From an uncultured bacterium (GTDB taxonomy: Bacteria; Edwardsbacteria; AC1; EtOH8), in NCBI GenBank assembly GCA_937863685.1, contig CALMGM010000008.1, forward strand, positions 62,001 through 126,000: a DNA stretch of 64,000 nt. Direction: 5' to 3'. A program made the position numbers and the translations under genes. The notes beneath the pieces are model-generated. The model was not told the DNA's origin. It did no database searches and saw only the letters and a list, made by a program, of their open reading frames with translations. Positions within the stretch are counted from its first letter, which is position 1; every line of letters begins with the position of its first letter. Positions 18,121 to 28,874 of the stretch are shown piece by piece.

Positions 18121-20160
18121 CTACCTTAAAACCATTATTTTTTTGGAGGACTGGTTCCAGCCGGTGGTCATCAGGGCGATGTACAGGCCGCCGGCTACCG
18201 GCTGTCCCCGGTCATCCTTCAGGTCCCAAAAAGCCGGCTGCTGTGACCCGATGCGATCCTTGATGAGGTTTATCTGGCTGGGATATGACCCGGCCAGCTT
18301 CTCTCCCAGGTCCAGCTGGCGGACCATCCGTCCGTCCAGGGTGTACAGCCTTATGATGACACTGTATGAATCGCGGATGAGAAAGAACGGAAGATAAACC
18401 CCTGCGTCATTACCTTTCGCCGGATTGGGATAGGGGTCCAGCAGGCGGTCCTCGTCCGGCGGCACATTCTCCGGGGCGGTATATTCAAGGGCTTTGATCC
18501 CGTCCGGAACGCCCCACCCGATGCGGTAGACGTTGTACAGATCGTAAGCAACCCCGCCGCTGGTGTAATATTTATGCTCGGTGGCGATGCCGGCAAAGCC
18601 CGGATTGTAATTGGGATAGCTTCCCAGAGTGATGTCCAGAGATTCGGGAATGCCAAAAAACGCCTCCACGGTGCTGCGATTGCTTCCGCTGTAACGCAAG
18701 GCCCTTATCACGTCGTCCGGCCCCCAGGTGGGATGGGCCTCCAGCAGCAGGGCGCACAGTCCGGCGGTCAGGGCGGTGGCGCCCGAGGTGCCCACCGAAC
18801 TGGCATAGCGGTTGAAGCTGCCGTCTCCGTCCGGCTCGTTGTAGGCGTAATAATTCTGCCAGGATGAAGCGATATCCGGCTTTATGCGCCGGATCCAGGC
18901 CGAATCGGTCCGGCCGGCCGGCAGCATCTTGATGCTGTCGGCCGCGGGGCCGGAGGCGGCCCCGGTGACCAGTTCCCCGCTGGTTCCCACCGGATCGGCC
19001 CAGGCCATGGTGCCGGACCACACCCCCCCCACGCTCAAGATGTGCCCGGCATCCGCCGGGGTGGCCAGGCAGGTGTCGGGGCGGTTGGTAAGCTTGGTCA
19101 GGTCCATGGTGTTGTTGACGTTTCCCAGGGAGTTCAGGGCCAGGACCCCCCGGGAATAGGCGCTGTCCAGAACCACGGCGCAGAGCGAGGTCCTTCCGTC
19201 CATCTGGCTGTAGGAATAAGAAACGGTATCGGACCAATAGCGGTACCCCAGCGAACTGGAGATGATGTCGGTCCCCACGCTGTCGGCCGCCCACTGGACC
19301 GCCGCCACGAACCAGTCCTCCTCCTGCCGGAAGTCGTCGCCGGCAAATTGCTCGGTCTTGGCCAGGATGAAATCGGCATTGTAAGCGCTGCCGATCAGGC
19401 TGCCCGGTTTGTATCCCCCGGCGATGGAGAGCATCCCGGTGCCGTGCCAGGTCTGGCTATAGGTCAGATCCTGGTCAATTTCAAAAGAAGTAACCGTATC
19501 TGGTTCCCCTCCGGGCAGAATCCTTTGGAAATCGCGTTCGGCGATCACCCTGACCCTCAGCAGCGATTCGTGCCAGCGGTCGAACCCGGTGTCGATGATG
19601 GTCAACCTGACCCCGCTGCCGGAATAGCCTTTCTGGTGGAGCTGGTCGACCTTCATCAGTTTGATCTGGTCCAGTGATGAGCCGTAATCCAGAGAAGGAG
19701 CTTCCTTGCTGGGCCGTACCGGAAGTTCCCCGGTTCTTCCCGGCCGCCGGTACACCGCGACCTCCCTCACCGATCTGACTTCGTTGAGGCCGGCCAGGCG
19801 CGCTATCTGCGCAGACGTGGCTTTGACGCTGACCGCATTCAGCCAGGGGCTGATCACCCTGATCTCCGCCCCGGTCCGCCGCACCTTTTCGACATGGGCG
19901 GCATTGACCGGCAGGTCTCCGTAGGAAAGCTTTCGGCCGATCTTGGCCCGCCGATCAAGGGCATGGCCATTGAGCGCCGGGAAACTTTTCGGCTGGCCCT
20001 TGTTCCCGAAGAACACCCAGCACAGGTGGACATCCGACGCCTGGCCTCCGGTGATTTTCCTATCCAAGGATGGCGCCAATTTGTTCTGCAAAGCGCCGGC
20101 AAATGCCGCCGTCAACGCTGTCAGAAGGGTACCCAGAACAATTATCTTCTTCATGATCAT
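18121..20160 (-). CDS. Secreted S8 (subtilisin-like) peptidase with FlgD/T9SS-like C-terminal domain
   Basis: LTIIDTGFD, WHGTGMLSIAGG and GTSGATALTAGLCALLL catalytic motifs; C-term GGLYIALMTTGWNQSSKKIMVLR. Confidence 0.92.
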   Translation of the reverse strand: MIMKKIIVLGTLLTALTAAFAGALQNKLAPSLDRKITGGQASDVHLCWVFFGNKGQPKSFPALNGHALDRRAKIGRKLSYGDLPVNAAHVEKVRRTGAEIRVISPWLNAVSVKATSAQIARLAGLNEVRSVREVAVYRRPGRTGELPVRPSKEAPSLDYGSSLDQIKLMKVDQLHQKGYSGSGVRLTIIDTGFDRWHESLLRVRVIAERDFQRILPGGEPDTVTSFEIDQDLTYSQTWHGTGMLSIAGGYKPGSLIGSAYNADFILAKTEQFAGDDFRQEEDWFVAAVQWAADSVGTDIISSSLGYRYWSDTVSYSYSQMDGRTSLCAVVLDSAYSRGVLALNSLGNVNNTMDLTKLTNRPDTCLATPADAGHILSVGGVWSGTMAWADPVGTSGELVTGAASGPAADSIKMLPAGRTDSAWIRRIKPDIASSWQNYYAYNEPDGDGSFNRYASSVGTSGATALTAGLCALLLEAHPTWGPDDVIRALRYSGSNRSTVEAFFGIPESLDITLGSYPNYNPGFAGIATEHKYYTSGGVAYDLYNVYRIGWGVPDGIKALEYTAPENVPPDEDRLLDPYPNPAKGNDAGVYLPFFLIRDSYSVIIRLYTLDGRMVRQLDLGEKLAGSYPSQINLIKDRIGSQQPAFWDLKDDRGQPVAGGLYIALMTTGWNQSSKKIMVLR

Positions 20161-20175
20161 TTGATGAAATTATTG

Positions 20176-20210
20176 CAAAACACCGAAGATAATATCTTCG
20201 GTGCTATTTT
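20176..20210. terminator. Rho-independent terminator
   Basis: CACCGAAGATA/TATCTTCGGTG hairpin with adjacent T-rich sequence. Confidence 0.7.
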
Positions 20211-20884
20211 TTCTTCCCGAAAAGGCCTCCCAGCATGCCTTTTTTCTCGGGCTCCGGAGGTTTGGGCGGTTCCGGTTTGGGCTGAGGCTTGGTGGCTACC
20301 GGCTGGGCCGGTTTGGGCGGCGGGGGCGGCTCCACCGGCTTGGGTTTGGCCACCTGCTTCAGCAGGCCGGAGGAAACCAGGCCGTAGAGCACCTTGCAGG
20401 TCTCAAAATCGCCCATATGGCTTTCCTTGACCACTTGGCTGATGCTTCGCATCCCGTCCACCAGCGCCAGCACCCGCCACTCGGCCGGTTCCAGCTTGAT
20501 GTCCTCGGTGCCGGCCGCCGGGTTTTCTTCGATGGCCAGGACCAATTCCAGGTTGGGAAGCAGTTTCTGGATATCCTGCCATTCGTCGATCTGCCGGGCT
20601 GCCTCCAGCACCAGATGCTGCAGCGGGGCCTGAATGCTGTGCTGGTCGGTGATCACATCGGGCTTGAAGGCGAAAGAACCCTGCCGCCAGCGCAGGATGC
20701 GGTTGACCGCCTCATCGCCTCTGATGTCCGTCGCTGCGGCATGGATCGCAGCCCCCTCGTTGAAGAAGATGCTGCCGGCATCCTTCCCCGACTCGACCTC
20801 CAGGGCCCCGGTCTTTTTGCCCATCTGGATCAGTTGCAGAATATCGGACAGATCAAAATCCTGTAGATTGCCTTCCAAACCCAT
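20204..20884 (-). CDS. DUF4388 (PATAN)-domain protein with proline/lysine-rich C-terminus
   Basis: GNLQDFDLSDILQLIQMGKKTGALEV...SIFFNEGAAIHA; C-term PVEPPPPPKPAQPVATKPQPKPEPPKPPEPEKKGMLGGLFGKKK. Confidence 0.8.
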   Translation of the reverse strand: MGLEGNLQDFDLSDILQLIQMGKKTGALEVESGKDAGSIFFNEGAAIHAAATDIRGDEAVNRILRWRQGSFAFKPDVITDQHSIQAPLQHLVLEAARQIDEWQDIQKLLPNLELVLAIEENPAAGTEDIKLEPAEWRVLALVDGMRSISQVVKESHMGDFETCKVLYGLVSSGLLKQVAKPKPVEPPPPPKPAQPVATKPQPKPEPPKPPEPEKKGMLGGLFGKKK

Positions 20885-20911
20885 TGTCTAAACCTGCTGC
20901 TATGCGTTAAT

Positions 20912-21271
20912 TCATTTGATGGTAAACAAAATCGCCCCGGTGACGGCGCCTAGGACATCGGCGGCAATATCCTTGAAACTGAACCTGTTCCCCGGTTGGG
21001 TCACATCATGAATCTCCTTGCCCAGGCCCAGGGAAAGGGAGAATCCCATCGCCAGGTTCCTGGCCCGGACCGGCAGTTCTTCATTTTCGGCTTCCAGCCA
21101 GTGGTTGGCGAAACCCACCGCCGCCAGGCTGACGGTGAAATGGGCCAGCTTGTCCCTACCCAGCCAGCTGTCGGAAGACCCGGCACTTTCAATCGCCTGG
21201 CCGTTCGTAATGATGACGGAACTTAAAAGCAAAAGGGCTGCCGGCAAAAACGATTTTATCTTCAGGCTCAA
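20912..21271 (-). CDS. YfiM/DUF2279-like small exported protein
   Basis: DKLAHFTVSLAAVGFANHW...SLGLGKEIHD..FSFKDIAADVLGAVTG. Confidence 0.65.
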   Translation of the reverse strand: MSLKIKSFLPAALLLLSSVIITNGQAIESAGSSDSWLGRDKLAHFTVSLAAVGFANHWLEAENEELPVRARNLAMGFSLSLGLGKEIHDVTQPGNRFSFKDIAADVLGAVTGAILFTIK

Positions 21272-22197
21272 AATCCTAGGCCCAGTGAAAACCTGTGGGA
21301 GATGCCCAGGTCATAACGGCTGGGAACAAAGGCATAATCAAAGTTATAACTGCGCCAGCGGTAACCCGTCCCCAGACTGAAGGTCTCGGTGTCGTGTCCG
21401 GTCTTATAGCCGGCCCGCAGGGCCAGCTGTTCCCTCCAGAAGAATTCGCCGCCCCACCGGGTTTGCCACCCTCCGTCGGTGGGTTTGACAATGTCGGCAG
21501 CCGCAATGAAGCGGCCGTTATAAAACTGCCGGGGCAATCTATAGGCTGTTCCCAGTTTGAAAGTGGTCGGCTGTTTGAACAGGTTCACTCCCATCTGCAT
21601 CCTGGGCCCGACGTTATCAACCGTCCCGGCCAGCGATAGATCGCCTTTCAGGAGATTGAAATTAAGACCGGCCTGAAGACTGTGCCCGTAAGCCGAGTAC
21701 AGATATATCTTTTCGTACAGCCTCCGGTAGGACACACCCAAGGATAACAACGATGAGGGGACAAAGGCGTACGACAGGCTGCCGAAGAAATCATAGGCCT
21801 GGTAGTAATCTATGGGATCCAGACTGGGGATGTCATCCCTCATCGGTATATCGCCGGTCGACAGGAGACGCCCGCCCAGGCCCAGACGGTGTTTGCCGAA
21901 CCCGGTGGCATAATATGCCTCGTCCACCGAGGTCTGGGCTATCCAGGCATTATGCTGGAAGTGGAACGAATTCTTCCGGGACAGCTGGGCCAGGCGGGCC
22001 GGGTTCCAGTAACAGGCCGTGGCGTCGTCCACCATGGCGATCCCGGCCTCGGCCATGGCGGCCCCCCTGGCCCCGGCGCCGATCTTGAGGAATGACATGG
22101 CGGTGGTCCCCGCCAGAGGATGCACTTCCGCCGCAGCATCATTGACGGCCCAAAAAGCAAACAGAACAAGGAACGAGCGGATCGAATATCGTATCAT
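21268..22197 (-). CDS. PorV/PorQ family outer-membrane protein
   Basis: TTAMSFLKIGAGARGAAMAEAGIAMVDDATACYWNPARLAQL. Confidence 0.85.
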   Translation of the reverse strand: MIRYSIRSFLVLFAFWAVNDAAAEVHPLAGTTAMSFLKIGAGARGAAMAEAGIAMVDDATACYWNPARLAQLSRKNSFHFQHNAWIAQTSVDEAYYATGFGKHRLGLGGRLLSTGDIPMRDDIPSLDPIDYYQAYDFFGSLSYAFVPSSLLSLGVSYRRLYEKIYLYSAYGHSLQAGLNFNLLKGDLSLAGTVDNVGPRMQMGVNLFKQPTTFKLGTAYRLPRQFYNGRFIAAADIVKPTDGGWQTRWGGEFFWREQLALRAGYKTGHDTETFSLGTGYRWRSYNFDYAFVPSRYDLGISHRFSLGLGF

Positions 22198-22292
22198 GAC
22201 GGCCTCGAAAAACTTTCAGGTTGAATGATGATTGCCGACTTTAAATATACCTTTACAAAGCTCCTTTATGATAAGGCCTGCAAGCTTGTTGT

Positions 22293-22739
22293 TTAAAACC
22301 GCCGGTTCCAGGGATAGGCATTGTACGAATAGGGATCAACCTGATTATACTGGAACTCTATCAGGAAGCTTTTGCTGGGCTGATATTTCAGGCCGAACGA
22401 CGGCAGGAACATTCCCTGATTGCTGGCAGCGCCAGGTAAAGCGTTCAGACTGTTGAACTGATTAGGGGTAAAACGGTAAGCCAGGTTCAGGTTCAGCTCC
22501 AGTCTGTCGGTCAGTCTATAACTCATCGAATTGCGGTAGAGGTTGCTTACCAGGCTGCCGTGGCCGGTGCTTATAAAATTCATGGAAAAACTCTGCTGAA
22601 CGGAAAGCCGGCTCATGTCCATAAAATTACTATTGAACAAGCTGTTATATGACGGATTTGCGATCCCCTCGTAGGGCTGGGCGGAGACCATGTTTACGGC
22701 CAGGCAAACAAACAGGATGCTGAAAATTGATCTTTTCAT
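22293..22739 (-). CDS. Hypothetical secreted protein
   Basis: Signal peptide MKRSIFSILFVCLAVNMVSA; amphipathic beta-strand-like segments; overlaps upstream gene by 4 bp. Confidence 0.6.
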   Translation of the reverse strand: MKRSIFSILFVCLAVNMVSAQPYEGIANPSYNSLFNSNFMDMSRLSVQQSFSMNFISTGHGSLVSNLYRNSMSYRLTDRLELNLNLAYRFTPNQFNSLNALPGAASNQGMFLPSFGLKYQPSKSFLIEFQYNQVDPYSYNAYPWNRRF

Positions 22740-23008
22740 TTTTCCCCTCCATCGCTGGTGTTGTTTTTGTTCTCAGCCTTTGGCACAGTGCCGCCAGTTT
22801 CCGCTTTGACCTTCTGTCGGTATTCGCGGCTGCGGTTGTCAGTGATATAAAATCCCGATCCCTTGAACAGCAGCCCCGCCCCGGTGCCCAGCAGGCGTTC
22901 CAGTTTCCCGCCGCATTTGGGGCATTTCTTCAATGGTTCATCCTTAATGGACTGGAACTGGTCGAAACGATGGCCGCATATATTGCACTCATATTCGTAG
23001 GTAGGCAT
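22736..23008 (-). CDS. FmdB-family zinc ribbon protein
   Basis: MPTYEYECNICGHRFDQFQSI..PLKKCPKCGGKLERLLG. Confidence 0.92.
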   Translation of the reverse strand: MPTYEYECNICGHRFDQFQSIKDEPLKKCPKCGGKLERLLGTGAGLLFKGSGFYITDNRSREYRQKVKAETGGTVPKAENKNNTSDGGEK

Positions 23009-23070
23009 AATTCTCCCGATATTATCTTATAAGTATACTAACTAAAAAGCCTTGTGTCAATACTAAACCG

Positions 23071-26000
23071 TCATTTGATCATCACCATCCGGCGGATCAT
23101 CGATTTTCCGGGGATCGAAAGGCGTGCAAAATAAATACCCCCAGAGAGGACCTTGCCATTGGCATCCCTGCCATCCCAGGTTTTGTTATATCCGCCCGGT
23201 TGAAGGGTGCCGGAGATCAGGGTGTTTACTTTCTGGCCCAGGATATTGTAGATCGAAAGAGCAACGGGGGATATTTGCGCCAGTTGAAATGATATTACGG
23301 TGGATCCGGCAAACGGGTTGGGCCTGTTCTGCAGCAACCGGTCGGCAGAAAGAAATTCCGAAGGAACCCCGGTCGCTCCGGTGGAAACCGGACCCACCAG
23401 GACGTCGTCGATGAACCAGCCCTGTGATCTGATGCCCGGCCCGGCGCTGTCCACATAGGCGATGAACCTCAGCTGCAGGGCCTGACCCGGGGCGTACCGG
23501 GAAAGATCATAGGCTTTCTTTTCCCATTGCCCGGATGATCCGGCCAAGACCTCCAGCAGCCGGGTGCCGAATGAGCCTGATAATTCGATGAATCCGTAGT
23601 CCCACTCATGAATGAAATCGTACCATTGCCAGAAGCTCAGCTGATGGTCCTCCCCCACCAGGAACGGCCGGCTGAGCAGGGTGTCCACCGCCCGGTAAGG
23701 AGCCAGTCCCTCCGGCTCGACCCCAAAATACCAACTGTTGGACGGAGAGTGGGCGCGATAGGAACTTATATGCCAATAGCTGGAGTCCGACACAACCCAG
23801 TTGCTCCCTCCCGATTCCGTTTGGTCATCCAGGCCTGCCGTTCCCACCGTCAAGGTCAATGAATCGGAAAAACAGCCCCCGACAAAGGATCCCTGGATCA
23901 GAATCTTTGGGAAATAGTTGCTGTCCGGGGCCAGGGAATCCGCCCTGAGCGTGAACCGGGCCGAGGCTGTTGAGTCCGGATTCAGCATAAACAGACTGTC
24001 GGAATCCTGCAGCACCGTGATCAACGGCTCGGCGGTACTTAGGGTGATCATCCCCTGAGACAGGACGGCATGTCCGGTGTTTTTCAAAGTCACCGACAGA
24101 GAGAAGGTCTCGCCCGGCTCGATCATCCCGTTGCCGTTGCCCAACAGGCTATCGTCGGTCAGATGGCGCAGGTATATCAAGGACGGGGCCGCCATCGCCT
24201 GTCCGATCGAGTAATGCCAGTTATTTCCCGCCGAATCCGTGAGTTCTGCGTCGAACCGGGCTATATCCCCGTCGCAACATAACGAGTCCATGACGATCAC
24301 CGGACTGCCTGCCGTCCAGAGGCTGTCCCCCGGCAGCAACCCGGAGATATCGGCCAGACTGTCGGCCACCGCCGAGTTGCCGTCGGATGAACGCAGGATG
24401 ACCCTGGCATTTTGTCCGGAGGGCAAAGTCCCGTTATTTCTGATCAATAGTTCGATGGCCCCGGATTCGCCCGGACCGGCCAATCCGTCGGAATTACCAG
24501 CGATCTCGATCCATCTTTGCCCGGCATACGATAAACTGGGACCCGGAGTGACTATCTTTATGTTCTTTTGCGCCGGAATGCAGTTTGCTTCCCAGACGGA
24601 GAGCACCGCATTCTGCGGCAGGGCAGTAAAGCCGGACAGCATTGCCTGTCCGGCCTGGTCGGTGACCGATCGGATGTATGTCGAATCTACATACAGGGTA
24701 AGGGCCGCTCCCCCAGCCGGCTGAAGGTTCCTCAGCACGCTCACCGCCAGACCGAAGGTCCCGGCATTTATGCTGTCGGAACAGGATATCTGCAAGCTCT
24801 CCGGCTCCGAGGCCCATACCGCCAGGGTGGGATCTCCCAACAGATTCAAGTCATAATTGACCCAGCGGAAATAGCCGTCGACCTGCGATAAGGGGATCAG
24901 GTCGGCCTTGGAAAAACCCAGGGCCTGTCCCAGGCTGGCCGCCCGCTGGACCAGCAGCTGGTCGAAGAAAGTATTGTCGTAGATGTCCGACGGGCTGTAG
25001 CCCGGAAAACCCGGGAAATACCAGCCGTAGCGTGAATTGCCGATGAATGCCAGCCCTCCCCCTTGGGGATTGTTCACGAAATGCTCGGCGATGCAGTTGG
25101 AATCAAAGCCGGCCGCCTGGCACCCCAACGAATACATGATGCCCCATCGGCCGGGATTGTTGAGGGTGTCCATCAGCGTGGTATCCAGCCAGCCGTCCCC
25201 TCCCTGCATTTTGAAGAACCCGGAGTGGCCGTTGTGGTTTATAAGATGGAGGCCGTTGTTGAGCGACTGGATTATGGTAGCCGGATTCTCGTTGCCGGCG
25301 GATTGGTACAGCTTCTCCACCGGCCGGAAATAATCGGTCATATAGTCCCTGTCAACCATGTCCTTGCCCTGAGCGGCATCGGTGCTGGCATCCATATAGG
25401 ACGCCCAGAAAGACGCTTTGGACAGATATCCGGCTGGGGGATTTTTTTCGTAGGTCAGTACTTTGTCTACAAAGGTCACGGCCTGTTCGATACTGCCGGC
25501 AGCGGCCCGGCCCACCGAGATCTCGGGATACATGTCCACAGTATCGGAAGGCTCTCCGAAAATGCCGTTGCCGTTCAGGTCCCAGGTCCCGTCCAGATCA
25601 CCGTAATACAGGTCGCAGATCAGGCTGTCGATGCCGACATGGGAACCGTCCTCGTAGCCGCTATGCATGGCAAAAGCGGTGCGGGCCGGAACTATGCCAT
25701 AATCTCCTCCCAGCAGCAGATGGCTGATCCCGTAATTTGTATATTGCTCGATGATGAAATTGCGAAGCTTCTCCTGCTGGTCCCGCCCGGGGTATTTGGG
25801 ATAGATGGTGTCGGCTACGGCCACTTTTGTCCGGATGCCCTTTTGCTCCTTCCATCGGGCCAGCCGCTGGAAGACGGTATCGTACTGGGCCGCCGTTATC
25901 ACCAGCAGATCGTATCCGGTCCCTTTGGCATTTCCGTCTGAAGGATAATATGCTGGCAGGGCGCTGGAATTGGCGGCATTCTTTAAGACCCATTGACCGG

Positions 26001-26553
26001 CCTGGGCCGTCCTCCTCGGTGCAGGATAAGGGCCGGGATCATATTCCAGGACAATATCCAGACGCTCCAGCATCTTCAGGTTTCCGCTCAGCGGCCGGAA
26101 ACTGAAAGGACAGACCACCAGGCTCAAAATACTATATCCTCCGAAATTCCCCTGATGACGGCTGATCACCGGCCCGGCGGGATAATCGCTGTCGGAATTG
26201 TAGATCAGAAGGTCCTTGGTCAACCCCGGCGGGGCATCCTCGGAGATCGGCTGGCATCTCTGGGCCGGAACGATGTTGAAGTTGCCGGGAAGTTCCCGGT
26301 AGGCAACTCTGGTTTTTAATGACCGGACAACGGCCTGCGGCGGCAGCAGAAGGGTGATCGTTTTGACCGGCAGCCAGGGGACGCCGGGCCGGCCGTAATT
26401 GGGCAGGCCGGGGCACTCTATGCTTTGGTACTCCCCGGTTTTTTGGAGAACCGGACTCAAATTGTCGAACGATATTCCTTCGGTCAGGATCTCTCCCCGG
26501 GAAAATGAAGCCGTGCCGATAATGGCTGCAATAGCCAGAAATAATCTCTTCAT
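23071..26553 (-). CDS. Secreted C25 (gingipain-like) cysteine peptidase with FlgD/T9SS-like C-terminal domain
   Basis: YDLLVITAAQYDTVFQRLARWKEQKGI; HLLLGGDYGIVPAR; NHNGHSG and SLGCQAAGFD catalytic regions; C-term GGIYFARLSIPGKSMIRRMVMIK. Confidence 0.9.
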   Translation of the reverse strand: MKRLFLAIAAIIGTASFSRGEILTEGISFDNLSPVLQKTGEYQSIECPGLPNYGRPGVPWLPVKTITLLLPPQAVVRSLKTRVAYRELPGNFNIVPAQRCQPISEDAPPGLTKDLLIYNSDSDYPAGPVISRHQGNFGGYSILSLVVCPFSFRPLSGNLKMLERLDIVLEYDPGPYPAPRRTAQAGQWVLKNAANSSALPAYYPSDGNAKGTGYDLLVITAAQYDTVFQRLARWKEQKGIRTKVAVADTIYPKYPGRDQQEKLRNFIIEQYTNYGISHLLLGGDYGIVPARTAFAMHSGYEDGSHVGIDSLICDLYYGDLDGTWDLNGNGIFGEPSDTVDMYPEISVGRAAAGSIEQAVTFVDKVLTYEKNPPAGYLSKASFWASYMDASTDAAQGKDMVDRDYMTDYFRPVEKLYQSAGNENPATIIQSLNNGLHLINHNGHSGFFKMQGGDGWLDTTLMDTLNNPGRWGIMYSLGCQAAGFDSNCIAEHFVNNPQGGGLAFIGNSRYGWYFPGFPGYSPSDIYDNTFFDQLLVQRAASLGQALGFSKADLIPLSQVDGYFRWVNYDLNLLGDPTLAVWASEPESLQISCSDSINAGTFGLAVSVLRNLQPAGGAALTLYVDSTYIRSVTDQAGQAMLSGFTALPQNAVLSVWEANCIPAQKNIKIVTPGPSLSYAGQRWIEIAGNSDGLAGPGESGAIELLIRNNGTLPSGQNARVILRSSDGNSAVADSLADISGLLPGDSLWTAGSPVIVMDSLCCDGDIARFDAELTDSAGNNWHYSIGQAMAAPSLIYLRHLTDDSLLGNGNGMIEPGETFSLSVTLKNTGHAVLSQGMITLSTAEPLITVLQDSDSLFMLNPDSTASARFTLRADSLAPDSNYFPKILIQGSFVGGCFSDSLTLTVGTAGLDDQTESGGSNWVVSDSSYWHISSYRAHSPSNSWYFGVEPEGLAPYRAVDTLLSRPFLVGEDHQLSFWQWYDFIHEWDYGFIELSGSFGTRLLEVLAGSSGQWEKKAYDLSRYAPGQALQLRFIAYVDSAGPGIRSQGWFIDDVLVGPVSTGATGVPSEFLSADRLLQNRPNPFAGSTVISFQLAQISPVALSIYNILGQKVNTLISGTLQPGGYNKTWDGRDANGKVLSGGIYFARLSIPGKSMIRRMVMIK

Positions 26554-26617
26554 AACGTTTAGAATATAGCATTAAAAACAGCTGGGGTCAATACCCCCGG
26601 GATGTCTGGAGGAAATG

Positions 26618-26645
26618 AAAAAGGCCGGGCGTTTTGCCCAGCCTT
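26618..26645 (-). terminator. Rho-independent terminator of pnp
   Basis: AAGGCTGGGC-AAAA/CGCCCGGCCTT followed by TTT on minus strand. Confidence 0.75.
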
Positions 26646-26650
26646 CGAAT

Positions 26651-28741
26651 TTACATGGCCTGCTTGCGGGACAGGCTGACCTTGCCCGTCTCGGGATCCA
26701 CCTTGATCAGTTTGACCACTATCTGCTGGCCCTCCTTGACCACGTCCTCCACCTTCTCCACCCGCTTCTTGTCCAGTTCGGAGATATGGACCAGCCCCTC
26801 CTGGCCGGGCATGTATTCCACGAAGGCCCCGAAATTCATGATCTTGACCACCTTGGCCTGGTAGATCTTCCCGATCTCGGGTTCGGCGGTCATCATCTTG
26901 ATCTTCTCGTAGCAGGCCTCGGCCCCCGCAACCCCGGCCAGCCCTATCGAGGCGATGGCCACCCGCCCGGAATTGTCGTCGTCGATGTCGATCTTGACCC
27001 CGAATTCCTCCTGCAGGGCCCGGATGCTCTTGCCGCCGGGGCCGATGACCATGCCGATCTTGTCCGGCGGGATCATCAGGCTCAGGATGCGCGGCGCATA
27101 GGCCGACAACTCGGTCCGCGGCTGATCCAGGGTCTGGACCATTATGTCCAGGATGTGTATCCTACCCTGATGGGCCTGGGCCAAAGCTTTCTGCAGGATC
27201 TCCTTGGTAAGCCCCTGGACCTTGATGTCCAGCTGCAGGGCGGTGATGCCCTCCCGGGTGCCGGCCACCTTGAAGTCCATGTCGCCCAGATGGTCCTCCA
27301 GGCCCATGATGTCGGACAGGATGGCCACCTGGTCGCCCTCCATCACCAGGCCCATGGCGATGCCGGCCACCGGCGATTTGATGGGCACTCCGGCGTCCAT
27401 CAGCGAAAGCGAGGCGCCGCATACCGAGGCCATGGATGACGAGCCGTTGGATTCCAGGATATCGGACACCACCCGGACGGTGTAGGGGAAGCGGTCCTCG
27501 GCCGGGATCATGGGCGCCACTGCCCGCTCGGCCAGCGCACCGTGGCCTATCTCCCGGCGGCCCGGGCCGCGGATGGGCTTGACCTCGCCCACCGAGAACG
27601 GCGGGAAATTGTAGTGCAGCATGTAGCTCTTGGAGTATTCCCCCTCCAGGTCCTCGATCAGCTGTTCGTCCTTGCCGGTGCCCAGGGTGGTCACCGCCAG
27701 GCTCTGGGTCTCGCCCCGGGTGAACAGGGCCGAGCCGTGGGTCCGGGGCAGCACCCCCACCTCGCAGGTGATGGGACGGATGTCGGTCAGCCCCCGTCCG
27801 TCGGCCCGCTTGCCTTCCTTGATGATCCTCTCCCTCAGGTCCTCGCTCTGGATCTCCTCGATCAGGGCCTTGACCGCCTTGTCCGATTCGGGATAGGTCT
27901 CCTTGACGGCCTCGATGGCCTCGGCGGTCAGGCTCTTGATGGCATCCTGCCGGACCTCTTTCTGCGGCAGGACATTGGCCGCCCTGATCTTGTTCAGGGT
28001 CAGCTCCCGGACCTTCCCCCTCAAGGCCTCGTTCTTCTCGGCTGCGGGAACGTCCCGCTTGGCCCGGCCGCTCTTCTTGACCAGTTCCTCCTGCATCTCC
28101 ACGATCTGCTTGATGTACTGGTGCCCGAACTCGATGGCGGCCACGATCTCGTCCTCCGAGACCTCGCGGGCCCCGGCCTCCACCATGGTGATGGAGTCGC
28201 GGCTGCCGGCGATGACAATGTCCAGCCGGCTCTCCTCCAGCTGCTGGAAGGTGGGGTTGATCACATACTGGCCGTTTATCATTCCCACCCTGACCGCCCC
28301 GATGGGGCCGTGAAAGGGAACGTCGGAAAGACTGAGGGCGGCCGAGGCCCCGATCATGCCCAATATGTCTGAATCGTTCTCCTGGTCGGCCGAAAGTATC
28401 AGCGCCACCACTTGAACTTCGTTCCTGAAATCCTGCGGGAACAGCGGGCGGATCGGCCGGTCGATCAGCCGGGCGGAAAGGATCTCCTTGTCCCGGGGCC
28501 GGCCTTCGCGCTTGAAGAAACCGCCCGGGATCCTGCCGGCGGCATAGGCCTGCTCCCGGTATTCAACGGTCAGAGGGAAGAAGTCTATCCCCTCCCGGGG
28601 CTGGTCGGCCCCCACTGCCGTCACCAGCACCACGGTGTCGCCGTAGCGCACCGTCACCGAGCCGTCGGCCTGTTTGGCCATCCGGCCGGTCTCGATTACC
28701 AGTTTGCGCCCCCCCAGTTCCAGTTCCTGTACTTGTACCAT
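26651..28741 (-). CDS. pnp: Polyribonucleotide nucleotidyltransferase
   Basis: Full RNase PH x2, KH and S1 architecture; start set at [27 protein letters not shown]. Confidence 0.97.
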   Translation of the reverse strand: MVQVQELELGGRKLVIETGRMAKQADGSVTVRYGDTVVLVTAVGADQPREGIDFFPLTVEYREQAYAAGRIPGGFFKREGRPRDKEILSARLIDRPIRPLFPQDFRNEVQVVALILSADQENDSDILGMIGASAALSLSDVPFHGPIGAVRVGMINGQYVINPTFQQLEESRLDIVIAGSRDSITMVEAGAREVSEDEIVAAIEFGHQYIKQIVEMQEELVKKSGRAKRDVPAAEKNEALRGKVRELTLNKIRAANVLPQKEVRQDAIKSLTAEAIEAVKETYPESDKAVKALIEEIQSEDLRERIIKEGKRADGRGLTDIRPITCEVGVLPRTHGSALFTRGETQSLAVTTLGTGKDEQLIEDLEGEYSKSYMLHYNFPPFSVGEVKPIRGPGRREIGHGALAERAVAPMIPAEDRFPYTVRVVSDILESNGSSSMASVCGASLSLMDAGVPIKSPVAGIAMGLVMEGDQVAILSDIMGLEDHLGDMDFKVAGTREGITALQLDIKVQGLTKEILQKALAQAHQGRIHILDIMVQTLDQPRTELSAYAPRILSLMIPPDKIGMVIGPGGKSIRALQEEFGVKIDIDDDNSGRVAIASIGLAGVAGAEACYEKIKMMTAEPEIGKIYQAKVVKIMNFGAFVEYMPGQEGLVHISELDKKRVEKVEDVVKEGQQIVVKLIKVDPETGKVSLSRKQAM

Positions 28742-28874
28742 TTTTTCCTTCCTGCCCCGCACCTCTGCGGAGCCTTCCCCGCTTTCCGGGGGAATTGTTT
28801 TGCTTGCCGTCCGGTTACGCCAAGCAGGGGCGATTTTTTCCTGATCGCCCCTGTCGGTCATCATGCCCGGACAA

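Noticed and set aside
26615-28372. Plus-strand ORFs of 274-276 aa opposite pnp
   Set aside because: Antisense shadows of pnp
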